Positions 18,351 to 25,570 of a DNA stretch of 64,000 bases are shown here, piece by piece. Positions within the stretch are counted from its first letter, which is position 1. Each line of letters begins with the position of its first letter. The notes below the pieces were generated by a model. That model worked only from the letters and a program-made list of their open reading frames with translations. It was not told where the DNA came from and made no database searches. The stretch comes from Desulfobacca sp. (GTDB taxonomy: Bacteria > Desulfobacterota > Desulfobaccia > Desulfobaccales > Desulfobaccaceae). The translations under genes were made by a program, and so were the position numbers. Where the stretch lies: NCBI GenBank assembly GCA_020725545.1, contig DYEV01000023.1:1-64000 (forward strand), read 5' to 3'.

Positions 18351-18540
18351 AGCAGGGTCGGCTGCTGGCACCGCTGCCGCAACAGGGTCCGCCTTGCCCA
18401 CAATTGGCTCCCAAGCTGAGGAAAGAGGGGAGTCTCGAGTTTCTGTGCGGTTTAAGATTGCCAGACTGCCTTGCTGGGGGGTGGTTCTCGGGAACAAGCG
18501 CCTTTCGTTTCCGGATCCAGAGGCCCTTGAAATCCTGGCA

Positions 18541-19779
18541 TTAGACCGGCTGGACCAGTTCGGCGCTGTACAGAAAGGCCCCATCCCGCCGGAGCAGTCG
18601 GCCGGCCTTTTTTTCGAGAATCCAGCCGCTGTCTTTTTTGCCGCCAAAGGGCAGTCGCAGAGGCGTAAAGGTAAAATCGGGGTTGAGGTAAACCATGCCA
18701 AAGGCCTGACGCAAAAGGTCGAGGTGGTCGAGCGGCGCCGATCCGAAGAGAGAAACCGCGAAGGGATAGCGGGTCCGCACCGCCCGGGTCACGGCCTCGG
18801 TGACATCCTTGACTTTTATCAGGGCCAAAAAGGGCCCAAACATCTCCAGATCAGGGACAGCCGCCACTTCGCAGATTATGGGGCGGATATACTCCCCCGA
18901 AAAATCCGGGGCCGCTACATAATGGGGCTGCTCCAGGCGGGCTAGAGCGGTCTGCAGCAATTGGCGGGTGCGCTGGACCTTGACGGGGCCAATCCAGACC
19001 TCCGGATCCTGAGGGTCCCCCACCTTGATCTCGGGGAGCAGGTCCAGGAGGGCTTCCTTGACCCTCGTGTAGATGGGGGCGGCGATATAAGCTTTTTTCA
19101 GGGTAGTGCAGTATTGGCCGCCGTTGATAAAGGCACGCCGCAGCAGAAACGTGGCTGCCGCCTCCACCGGACTGTCTGCCGCCAGGATGGCCGCTGGCAT
19201 GCCGCTGGGTCCGGCAAAAAAGAGTTTGGCCACATTCCCGGCCCGGGCAGCATACAGGCGCCCCACCTCCCCGCCGCCGGAGATAAACAAGACCTGGACA
19301 CGCGGATCGGCCACACAGGCCGCACCAAAGGCCCGGTTGTCCAAAGTCAGATTGGGCTGCAGCTGCGACCAGGGGGAGACGAGGTCGGCCAGCAAGGCGG
19401 CGGTACGCGGAGTTTGGGAAGAAAAGCTGAACCGGAAGGTATTGCCCCCCAACACCGCGGCGCCGCCCACCCGGGCCAACATCACCGGCGCCGCATCATA
19501 CGGAAAAATGGCCGCCACGGTGCCATACGGTTTTTTCCCTAAGACATGGGACACTTCTTCCTGCATGGTCTGCAGATGCGCCACCGCCAGGCGGATTTCC
19601 ATGGCCGCCACGCGGCACGGCGTACCGATATCTGCGCCGGCTGCGGCCACCAGCTCCCTCTCCTGGGCCCCCAAGGCAGCCCCCAAAGAGGCCAACAGTT
19701 CCAGGCGGGCGGCCAATTCCGGCGGTATGCTTTTGTCTTTGGTTGTTTCCGGCGCCTCGCTTGACTCAGGATGGGCCAT
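18541..19779 (-). CDS. Aldehyde dehydrogenase superfamily protein, atypical
   Basis: A 412-residue member of the NAD(P)-dependent aldehyde dehydrogenase superfamily, shorter than the usual 470-500. The N-terminal region is reduced. The nucleophile Cys region is present (INGGQYCTTLKKAYIA), as are VAAIFPYDAAPVML and the C-terminal LPFGGKKDSGW. The ELGGK motif with the general-base Glu is replaced by AGPSGMPAAIL. Enzymes without that Glu can be acylating dehydrogenases, but the substrate cannot be inferred. It is monocistronic and convergent with nagZ; the 190-base spacer between the stops shows no clear terminator. Confidence 0.8.
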   Translation of the reverse strand: MAHPESSEAPETTKDKSIPPELAARLELLASLGAALGAQERELVAAAGADIGTPCRVAAMEIRLAVAHLQTMQEEVSHVLGKKPYGTVAAIFPYDAAPVMLARVGGAAVLGGNTFRFSFSSQTPRTAALLADLVSPWSQLQPNLTLDNRAFGAACVADPRVQVLFISGGGEVGRLYAARAGNVAKLFFAGPSGMPAAILAADSPVEAAATFLLRRAFINGGQYCTTLKKAYIAAPIYTRVKEALLDLLPEIKVGDPQDPEVWIGPVKVQRTRQLLQTALARLEQPHYVAAPDFSGEYIRPIICEVAAVPDLEMFGPFLALIKVKDVTEAVTRAVRTRYPFAVSLFGSAPLDHLDLLRQAFGMVYLNPDFTFTPLRLPFGGKKDSGWILEKKAGRLLRRDGAFLYSAELVQPV

Positions 19780-19835
19780 TTTCCTCCTCCCGCCGCTTTT
19801 GAATTTTACCGCAGTTTACTATACAATAAAAAGGC

Positions 19836-20498
19836 ATGGCAAGCCGGACAATAGTGACGGAAAAGTGGGCAGTATTGGTGGTCCTCTGGGGCAGCGGCGC
19901 GGTGACGTTCGGCCTCGGGATTTTGTTGGCCCGGATAAACGGCTATCCGCTGCAGCCCTGGCGCAGTGGCGGGCTGGCGCTGCTCCAGGCCGCAATCCAG
20001 GCCGCAGTACTTTGGCGGTTGACCTGGGGCCGGGAAGTATGGGGTGGCCTGGCCTTGGGCCTGCTGCCCCTCTATCTGGGGTTTTTCGGGCAGAGCGGCC
20101 ATTGGGTCAGCGAGGTCTGGATACTGGGCCTGCTGCTCAGTCTGGCGGCCGGCAACGCCCTGCTGGCCTACCGCTGGCACCAAGAATGGCAGCAGCTGAC
20201 TGCGACGCCGACCGCGCCACCGCCCGGCGGCGCCCCGCGAGCCCTGGTTTTCACTCTGATCAACATCGTCCTCCTCACCGGACTGGTGTTCATCTGGTAT
20301 TTTCCGGCTAACCCGCTGCCGGGCCGGGATGGCGCCTGGTTGGTGGCCCTGGCGGCTGTGGGCAACCAGGAGCTCATCAAGCGCAAATACTACACTTCCC
20401 CCCGGGGCAGCCTCATCTTGGCCTGGAGCGCGGCCGGTTTCCATCTGCTCCTGACCGCCTGGCTGCTCCTGGTTTTTAGCTGGCGGGCCAGCGCTTAG
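19836..20498 (+). CDS. Integral membrane protein, unknown
   Basis: A 220-residue protein with about six hydrophobic helices (near residues 10-30, 44-60, 68-83, 92-110, 138-155 and 195-215) split by a Pro/Thr/Ala-rich loop around residue 130. No catalytic motif is recognised. It lies divergently next to the aldehyde dehydrogenase homologue, 56 bases away. Confidence 0.65.
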   Translation: MASRTIVTEKWAVLVVLWGSGAVTFGLGILLARINGYPLQPWRSGGLALLQAAIQAAVLWRLTWGREVWGGLALGLLPLYLGFFGQSGHWVSEVWILGLLLSLAAGNALLAYRWHQEWQQLTATPTAPPPGGAPRALVFTLINIVLLTGLVFIWYFPANPLPGRDGAWLVALAAVGNQELIKRKYYTSPRGSLILAWSAAGFHLLLTAWLLLVFSWRASA

Positions 20499-20552
20499 GC
20501 GGGATTCCCCACAAACCGCCTATGGTTATGACTAGGTATAGTCAGAAAATAC

Positions 20553-20587
20553 AGTTCATAGTTCGCAGTGGTCAGTTGTCAGAAAAT
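20553..20587. repeat. Heptamer repeat patch (AGTTxxx)
   Basis: Five consecutive 7-base units: agttcat, agttcgc, agtggtc, agttgtc, agaaaat. The 7-base register matches other patches in the window though the unit sequence differs. Confidence 0.6.
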
Positions 20588-20596
20588 ATCTGTAAT

Positions 20597-20661
20597 GGGG
20601 CGGGCCTCCGTGCCCGCCCCATGGTTGGTAGCTTGTAGGGGCGGACCCGCATGACCGCCCC
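20597..20661. repeat. Two REP-like GC palindromes
   Basis: The first palindrome has a perfect 9-bp stem, GGGGCGGGC (20597-20605) with GCCCGCCCC (20612-20620), loop CTCCGT. The second has GGGGCGG (20638-20644) with CCGCCCC (20655-20661). The first recurs almost unchanged at 35628-35649. Confidence 0.8.
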
Positions 20662-20714
20662 CCAAGCGGCATCCCACCCATATTTTCATGTTTTGCTGGT
20701 GACTTTTAGAACGA

Positions 20715-21002
20715 ATGGCAATTTTACGGAAAATTCCAGGAGCGGGGCCGCGCCTCCTGGCCCTGGCCCTCATCTTTCTGCTCCTGCCGGGCTGCGGCCT
20801 TAATATCAATCAAGTGCTGGTACCTCTGGCCTATGCCGGCATCGGCATTTGTGTAGCCCTGTTGGTGTCGCCCTCTCTGACCGCTGCCCTCATTGGCTGT
20901 GTCCTGGGCGGCATCATCGGCGCTGCGGTGTATAATAACTCCCTGAAAGCCGACCTCATGGAGCGCCAGGATTGGCCCCGCAGCGACCCGGATGGCACCT
21001 GA
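20715..21002 (+). CDS. Small lipoprotein with glycine-zipper helix
   Basis: A 95-residue protein with a lipoprotein signal ending in the lipobox LLPGC near residue 31, then a Gly/Ala-rich hydrophobic stretch (ALIGCVLGGIIGAAVY near residues 58-73) like a glycine zipper. Probably anchored in the outer or inner membrane. No family name recognised. Confidence 0.65.
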   Translation: MAILRKIPGAGPRLLALALIFLLLPGCGLNINQVLVPLAYAGIGICVALLVSPSLTAALIGCVLGGIIGAAVYNNSLKADLMERQDWPRSDPDGT

Positions 21003-21357
21003 CCGTCGGCTCAGGGGGGCAGCAAGAGCCTTTCTTTTTGCCTTTTGGCATAGCCACGAGACTGCGTTGGGGGCGAGGGAGGGGTTAGAAGCAATGCTGC
21101 GGCATTAGGACTGGTGGAACAGGCTTTCCAGCCTGTTTAGAGGTTGTTGCAAAACCTCTAAAGACCTTGTCCTTACCAACAAATGGGAAGCCATGGGGAT
21201 AATATTCATCTCTGTGGGAGGCGCAGATCTTTAGATCTGTGCCTCTCGCATGCCGATCTGGAGGTCGGCGCTACCAGTTTTCCCCCGATGAGGGCAGCAA
21301 CGGTGAGGGGGCAGGTCTTCAGTGTCCACCCGCGCCGGCAAAATATTTTGAGGCACC
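21003..21357. other. Spacer packed with hairpins
   Basis: No gene. Four hairpins in 150 bases occupy its middle, listed as the next repeat entry. The birA start follows 88 bases after the last. Confidence 0.6.
21118..21269. repeat. Cluster of four short palindromes
   Basis: Four stem-loops stand in a row. AACAGGCT/AGCCTGTT is at 21118-21137. AGAGGTT/AACCTCT is at 21139-21159. GCGCAGATCT/AGATCTGTGC is at 21221-21242. GCCGATCT/AGGTCGGC is at 21252-21269. The last belongs to the family at 1-100 and the first resembles the outer stem at 49015-49059. Confidence 0.75.
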
Positions 21358-22374
21358 ATGGTAATAGAGGCATCGTCCCTTATCCCCGGGGCCGTCAGGC
21401 TCGATGACGTTCTGCAAGAACTCCTGCGCCTGCTCCAGACCACTTCGGCCCATCTTTCTGGAGAGCAGCTCGGCGCCCGTCTGGGTCTAAGCCGGACGGC
21501 CGTATGGAAGCGCATTGAACGGCTGCGGGCCTTGGGGTATCAGGTGGAAGGCAGTTCCCGGCGGGGCTATCGGCTGGCCCCGGGCCAGGACCTACTTTTG
21601 CCCGCCGACCTTAGCGCCGCGCTGCCCTTACGATGGCTCCAGGCACCGGTCTACCACTTTGTCAGCCTGCCGTCCACCAATGACGCGGCTAAAGAATTGG
21701 CCCGGCAGGGTGCTCCCGAGGGGACCCTGGTGCTATCCGAGACCCAGAGTGCCGGCCGGGGCCGGTTGGGACGGACCTGGGAATCCCCCCCAGGTACCGG
21801 TATCTATCTGACCCTGCTGTTGCGGCCGCCGCTGCCGCCGGCCGAGTTGCCCAAGCTCACCTTGTTGGCCGCAGTGGCTGTGGTGGAGGCCATTCAGGCG
21901 GCGACCGGCCTGATCACTGGGATCAAATGGCCCAATGATATTATCTTCCAGGGAAAAAAATTGGGCGGGATTCTCACGGAAATGGAGACGGAAAGCGATG
22001 CCATGCGCCATGTCGTCCTGGGGGTGGGTCTCAACCTGAATACCCCAGAATTTCCGGACCACTTGCGGGAGATCGCCACCTCCTTGGCCAGCACCGGCCA
22101 GACCTATTCTCGGCTGGCCACGGTCCGGGCCTTTTTGGCGGCCATGGCTGGTCTTTATGGGAGATTTTTAAATCAGGAGTTTCCTGCGATTCTGGATCAG
22201 TGGCGGCAGTTAACGGTGACGTTGGGAAAAACGGTGACCATCAGGCGCGGCAATGACGTGTATAGCGGCCTGGCCCTGGACGTGGCGCCAGACGGCGCCT
22301 TGCTCCTGGCCCGGGCGGATGGGACGATAGAGAAGATCCTCTCGGGTGAAATTCAACAGGCCTCCTACTCCTGA
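21358..22374 (+). CDS. birA: Biotin protein ligase / biotin operon repressor
   Basis: Attaches biotin to carrier proteins. The N-terminal winged helix (about residues 15-75, ARLGLSRTAVWKRIERLRALGY) suggests that it also represses biotin genes. The ligase domain shows STNDAAKELA, the biotinyl-AMP loop SAGRGRLGRTWESPPGTGIY, KWPNDI and GKKLGGILTE, and ends with a small SH3-like domain. The full length is 338 residues. GAGG precedes the start. A supply of biotinylated carrier fits the biotin carboxylase at 830, although no carrier gene is seen in the window. Confidence 0.93.
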   Translation: MVIEASSLIPGAVRLDDVLQELLRLLQTTSAHLSGEQLGARLGLSRTAVWKRIERLRALGYQVEGSSRRGYRLAPGQDLLLPADLSAALPLRWLQAPVYHFVSLPSTNDAAKELARQGAPEGTLVLSETQSAGRGRLGRTWESPPGTGIYLTLLLRPPLPPAELPKLTLLAAVAVVEAIQAATGLITGIKWPNDIIFQGKKLGGILTEMETESDAMRHVVLGVGLNLNTPEFPDHLREIATSLASTGQTYSRLATVRAFLAAMAGLYGRFLNQEFPAILDQWRQLTVTLGKTVTIRRGNDVYSGLALDVAPDGALLLARADGTIEKILSGEIQQASYS

Positions 22375-22395
22375 TCAGCAGGAGGCCCTATTTTT
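22359..22395 (+). terminator. Intrinsic terminator of birA
   Basis: GGCCTCCT (22359-22366) pairs with AGGAGGCC (22380-22387) and is followed by CTATTTTT. The stem overlaps the last codons of birA, and the hairpin separates birA from a convergent small gene. Confidence 0.75.
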
Positions 22396-22407
22396 CTGGG
22401 GGGCAGG

Positions 22408-22692
22408 CTATTTTTTGAGTTCTTCGATTTCCGCTTTCAGCCGCTCCACTTCAGCTTTATATTTTTCCACTTCGGTATCCGTCGTAGCCGTTGCGGTCGG
22501 GGCCGGCGTCTCAGATTTCTTAAAGATTTTGTCCTTGGCCTCTTCGTAGCCCAGATAGACCGCCAGAGCGCCGCCCAAGAGGAGCAGCAACGGGATGGAA
22601 CCGGCCAACAGATTGAGGAATTGTTTCCACCAGATGCCCAGCCCGATGAGACCCAGGGCTACCGCCGCTAAACCACCAATTAAAGCTGTCAT
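22408..22692 (-). CDS. Small membrane protein with coiled-coil tail
   Basis: A 94-residue protein with two hydrophobic helices (about residues 3-22 and 27-48), a Thr/Ala/Pro linker and a Lys/Glu coiled coil at the C-terminus. The start has a strong AGGAGGTGAC site 6 bases upstream. Function unknown. Confidence 0.72.
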   Translation of the reverse strand: MTALIGGLAAVALGLIGLGIWWKQFLNLLAGSIPLLLLLGGALAVYLGYEEAKDKIFKKSETPAPTATATTDTEVEKYKAEVERLKAEIEELKK

Positions 22693-23039
22693 ACAGTCAC
22701 CTCCTTACTTTTCCTGACTCGCTATGAATTTAGGCACACCTTTCTTTTGCCGACAGCAGGCATGTCGTGTTGCTGGCAATAACGTTCGATAAATATCATA
22801 CTTTGGAAATTTAAGCAAGCGGCGGATGTGCCATTTTTCTCAAGTCCCGTCGCCCTGGGCCAGGCGGTGTGGGGCGGCTCACCGAGGCACTGCACCTCGC
22901 TGCTGGATGGCAGGCCGGATCAGGCACATTGACAAACGGCCGCCTACTTTTTATAATATTACAATAAATTTATTTAGTTCATACCTTTTTTCATGCAGTT
23001 CTCGCCAGCAATCCTAACAGCAGCGGTTTTGATAAGGTT
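22693..23039. other. Divergent spacer with cbpA promoter
   Basis: No gene. It carries the promoters of two divergent genes. The rightward promoter at 22929-22957 is clear; the leftward one is not identified. Confidence 0.55.
22929..22957 (+). promoter_or_regulatory. Consensus sigma-70 promoter of the CbpA-type gene
   Basis: TTGACA at 22929-22934, a 17-base spacer and TATAAT at 22952-22957: both boxes match the consensus exactly. It would give a 5' leader of about 75 bases before the start at 23040. Confidence 0.8.
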
Positions 23040-23981
23040 ATGATGGAACAGGATTATTATACCATTCTAGGGGTGCCCCGCAACGCCAGTCAAGAGGATC
23101 TGAAGAAGGCTTACCGGGCCCTGGCCAATAAGTATCACCCGGATAAAAACAAGGGTGATAAACAGGCCGAAGAGATGTTTAAAAAAATCAGTGAGGCCTA
23201 CGCGGTCCTGAGCAATCCCGAGAAACGCCAGGAATACGACTCGTTGGGCTCCTCGGCCTTTCATGGGAAATTTTCCCAGGAAGACATTTTCCGCAATTTC
23301 AACTTTGATATGTTCCGCGACGTCGGCCTCTCCGGAGATATCTTTTCCCGGCTCTTCGGCGGTCAGGCTTGGACGGCCGGCGGCTTTGGCAAGAAAGGCC
23401 GGGGCCGGATCTTCGATTTTTCCTCTTTCGGCGATTTTGGCATCGGCGATCAGGTCCCCCAGGGTCAGGATTTACAGCTCGAGCTGCCGCTGACCCTCCA
23501 TGAAATCGCCTTCGGCGCCGAAAAAATGGTGGAATTCCGCCGTGACGGCCAGATCGAAAAGGTAGCCGTCAAGATCCCCCCTGGCCTGGGGCACGGCAAA
23601 AAACTACGGGTCCCCGGCAAAGGCAGCGTCCATCCGGGGGGTGGCCAGCCGGGTGACTTGTATATAAAAATCAAGGAGATCCCCCATCCGGTCTTCAAAC
23701 GGGAGGGACACGATCTCTATGTGGATAAACACATCAAATTTTCCGAGGCGGTCTTGGGCACCAAAGTGACGGTGCCGACTTTAGATGGCAAGACCCTCAG
23801 CCTGAAGATTCCGCCCGGGACCAACAGCCACACCAAGATGCGTCTCAAAGGACATGGCCTGCCCATGGGCAATGGCAAGGCCCGGGGGGATGAGTATGTC
23901 CGTATTCTTGTCGATATCCCCGCCGCCATTACCAAAAAACAGAAAGCCTTGATCGAAGAGTTGGCCAAGGAGGGGATGTAG
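23040..23981 (+). CDS. CbpA-type DnaJ co-chaperone
   Basis: A 313-residue J-domain protein of type II. The J domain holds HPD ([11 protein letters not shown]), followed by a Phe/Gly-rich linker ([11 protein letters not shown]) and two C-terminal substrate-binding beta domains ([38 protein letters not shown]). It lacks the four Cys repeats of DnaJ, so it is CbpA-like. Starts at 23040 or 23043. DUF434 follows after 35 bases. A strong consensus promoter suggests constitutive expression. Confidence 0.87.
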   Translation: MMEQDYYTILGVPRNASQEDLKKAYRALANKYHPDKNKGDKQAEEMFKKISEAYAVLSNPEKRQEYDSLGSSAFHGKFSQEDIFRNFNFDMFRDVGLSGDIFSRLFGGQAWTAGGFGKKGRGRIFDFSSFGDFGIGDQVPQGQDLQLELPLTLHEIAFGAEKMVEFRRDGQIEKVAVKIPPGLGHGKKLRVPGKGSVHPGGGQPGDLYIKIKEIPHPVFKREGHDLYVDKHIKFSEAVLGTKVTVPTLDGKTLSLKIPPGTNSHTKMRLKGHGLPMGNGKARGDEYVRILVDIPAAITKKQKALIEELAKEGM

Positions 23982-24016
23982 CCGCGGCGGGATAGGGGCC
24001 TGCCAAACCACCGCAG

Positions 24017-24748
24017 ATGATGACCACCTCGCCGCCGCCGGCTGGCGGTGCCTCGTGCCTGCCGGTCGAGGAAATCGCCCTGCTGCCGGATGCCGCTTGC
24101 GACTACCGCTATCTTCTGGCCAGGGGCTATCCTCGTCAGGCCAGCCTGACCTTGGTGGGCAACCGCTACCATCTGTCCCAAGCCGGCCGCGAGATCCTGC
24201 ACCGGGGCGTCTGTGCGCCGGCAGTGGCCCGGCAGCGACGGGCGAAACTCGTGGCAGTGGCCCGTCTCCGGGGTCGACCCTTGGCCATGGACGGCCACAA
24301 CATCGTCATTACCCTGGAATGTGCCCGGCGGGGCCTGCCCCTCGTGGCCGCAGATGATGGTTTTATCCGGGATATCGGCCGCCTCTCCCGGGCCTATCGG
24401 CCCTCACCGCTAACCACGTCAGTGCTCCAGGAAATCGCCCACTATCTGGCTGATCACGACGTCGGCCCGCTCACCATCTATTACGATGCCCCCATGAGCC
24501 GCAGCGGCGAATTGGCGGACTTGACCCGCACCATCCTCTCCGCCGCCGGCCTTGCCGGCTCGGCCCAAGCCGTGCCCGTGCCCGAACCCTGGCTCCTGGC
24601 CCACCGCGGCGTCATTGCCAGCAGTGATACCGACCTGATTGACCGCTGCAACCAAGTGGTTGATGTGGCAGGAGAAATTATCCAGCAGAGTGGCGCTGGC
24701 CTTCTGGTTTCCTTAGATTTTGTGGGGAAAGAACTTGACAGCTATTAA
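24017..24748 (+). CDS. DUF434 domain protein
   Basis: A 243-residue protein of the DUF434 family, with the characteristic DYRYLLARGYPRQASLTLVG and YHLSQAGREILHRGV near the N-terminus, and a C-terminal part (AMDGHNIVITLE, TIYYDAPMSRSGELA, VIASSDTDLID) resembling a nuclease-like or PIN-type fold with several Asp residues. No experimental function is known to me. It is probably in one transcript with the CbpA-type gene. Confidence 0.78.
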   Translation: MMTTSPPPAGGASCLPVEEIALLPDAACDYRYLLARGYPRQASLTLVGNRYHLSQAGREILHRGVCAPAVARQRRAKLVAVARLRGRPLAMDGHNIVITLECARRGLPLVAADDGFIRDIGRLSRAYRPSPLTTSVLQEIAHYLADHDVGPLTIYYDAPMSRSGELADLTRTILSAAGLAGSAQAVPVPEPWLLAHRGVIASSDTDLIDRCNQVVDVAGEIIQQSGAGLLVSLDFVGKELDSY

Positions 24749-24887
24749 AAATCAGATAGACTTATAATTCTCGACAGCCAGACGGATGCCTATCTTATCC
24801 AAAACTGGATAAAATTTTGTGTAGATACGAGGTTTACTTCATCTACTCCCCGTCAGGTTGATTTAACAAGGGAGGAGGCGAAAATGG

Positions 24888-25088
24888 ATGCCGGGCGTAA
24901 GGGTCAAACCAAATGAGCCCTTCGAGATCGCCTTAAAAAGATTCAAAAAACAATGTGAGAAGGCTGGGATTTTATCGGAAATCAGGAAACGTGAGCACTA
25001 TGAAAAACCCAGCATCAAACGGAAGAAAAAGGCATTGGCGGCCAAGAAGCGGGCTCTAAAAAGAATCCGGAAATTAGGGGCCAGATAA
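24888..25088 (+). CDS. rpsU: 30S ribosomal protein S21
   Basis: A 66-residue S21 protein of the small subunit with the usual beginning [25 protein letters not shown] and a very basic tail. The ATG at 24888 follows GGAGGAGG; another ATG at 24884 is out of frame. A small hairpin TTATCCA/TGGATAA (24795-24812) lies in the leader. It is the first gene of an rpsU-yqeY-mutS2-dnaG-rpoD series, the macromolecular-synthesis cluster. Confidence 0.95.
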   Translation: MPGVRVKPNEPFEIALKRFKKQCEKAGILSEIRKREHYEKPSIKRKKKALAAKKRALKRIRKLGAR

Positions 25089-25534
25089 TGTCGCTTCTGG
25101 AAGACATTGACCACTGTTTCAAAACTGCGCTCAAGAACCAGGACCAGATGCAACTGGCGACGCTCCGTCTCTTGAAGACGGCGTTGAAAAACCGGCAGGT
25201 GCAGGAGCGGCGACCTTTGACTGATACGGAAGTGGTAGCAGTCATTACCAGCCAGGTGAAACAGCGGCGGGACTCTGTAGCAGAGTACGAACGTGTCGGC
25301 CGGAGCGATTTAGCCCAAAAAGAACAGGAGGAATTACAATTCCTCCTTTCTTTTTTGCCGCAACAATTGGCGACCGCAGACCTGGAACGGGAATTAGCCC
25401 GCATTATCAAAGAACTGCAGGCAGTCGGGCCCCAGGACCTGGGCCGCGTGATGAAGACGGCCATGGCCCAGTTGGCCGGCCGGGTGGACGGCCGTCAGGT
25501 GCAGGCTTTAGCAAAAAAGATGCTGGCAGGATAA
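25088..25534 (+). CDS. yqeY: GatB/YqeY domain protein
   Basis: A 148-residue YqeY-like protein, related to the tRNA-binding tail domain of the GatB amidotransferase subunit. Motifs are LRLLKTALKNRQVQ near residue 26, LLSFLPQQL and the C-terminal MAQLAGRVDGRQVQALAKKML. The start overlaps the rpsU stop (TAATG), so translation is coupled. This placement between rpsU and dnaG is common in bacteria. Function not established. Confidence 0.9.
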   Translation: MSLLEDIDHCFKTALKNQDQMQLATLRLLKTALKNRQVQERRPLTDTEVVAVITSQVKQRRDSVAEYERVGRSDLAQKEQEELQFLLSFLPQQLATADLERELARIIKELQAVGPQDLGRVMKTAMAQLAGRVDGRQVQALAKKMLAG

Positions 25535-25570
25535 ACGCCGCGGTCGCGAGGCCGGGAGCTGGCGAGGGCT

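Noticed and set aside
18337-18945. 202-codon plus-strand frame after nagZ
   Set aside because: It overlaps the 3' end of the aldehyde dehydrogenase homologue in antisense and lacks a start signal.
24735-24768. TTGACA and TATAAT before rpsU
   Set aside because: The boxes are 22 bases apart, too far for a sigma-70 promoter, and the -35 lies inside the DUF434 gene.
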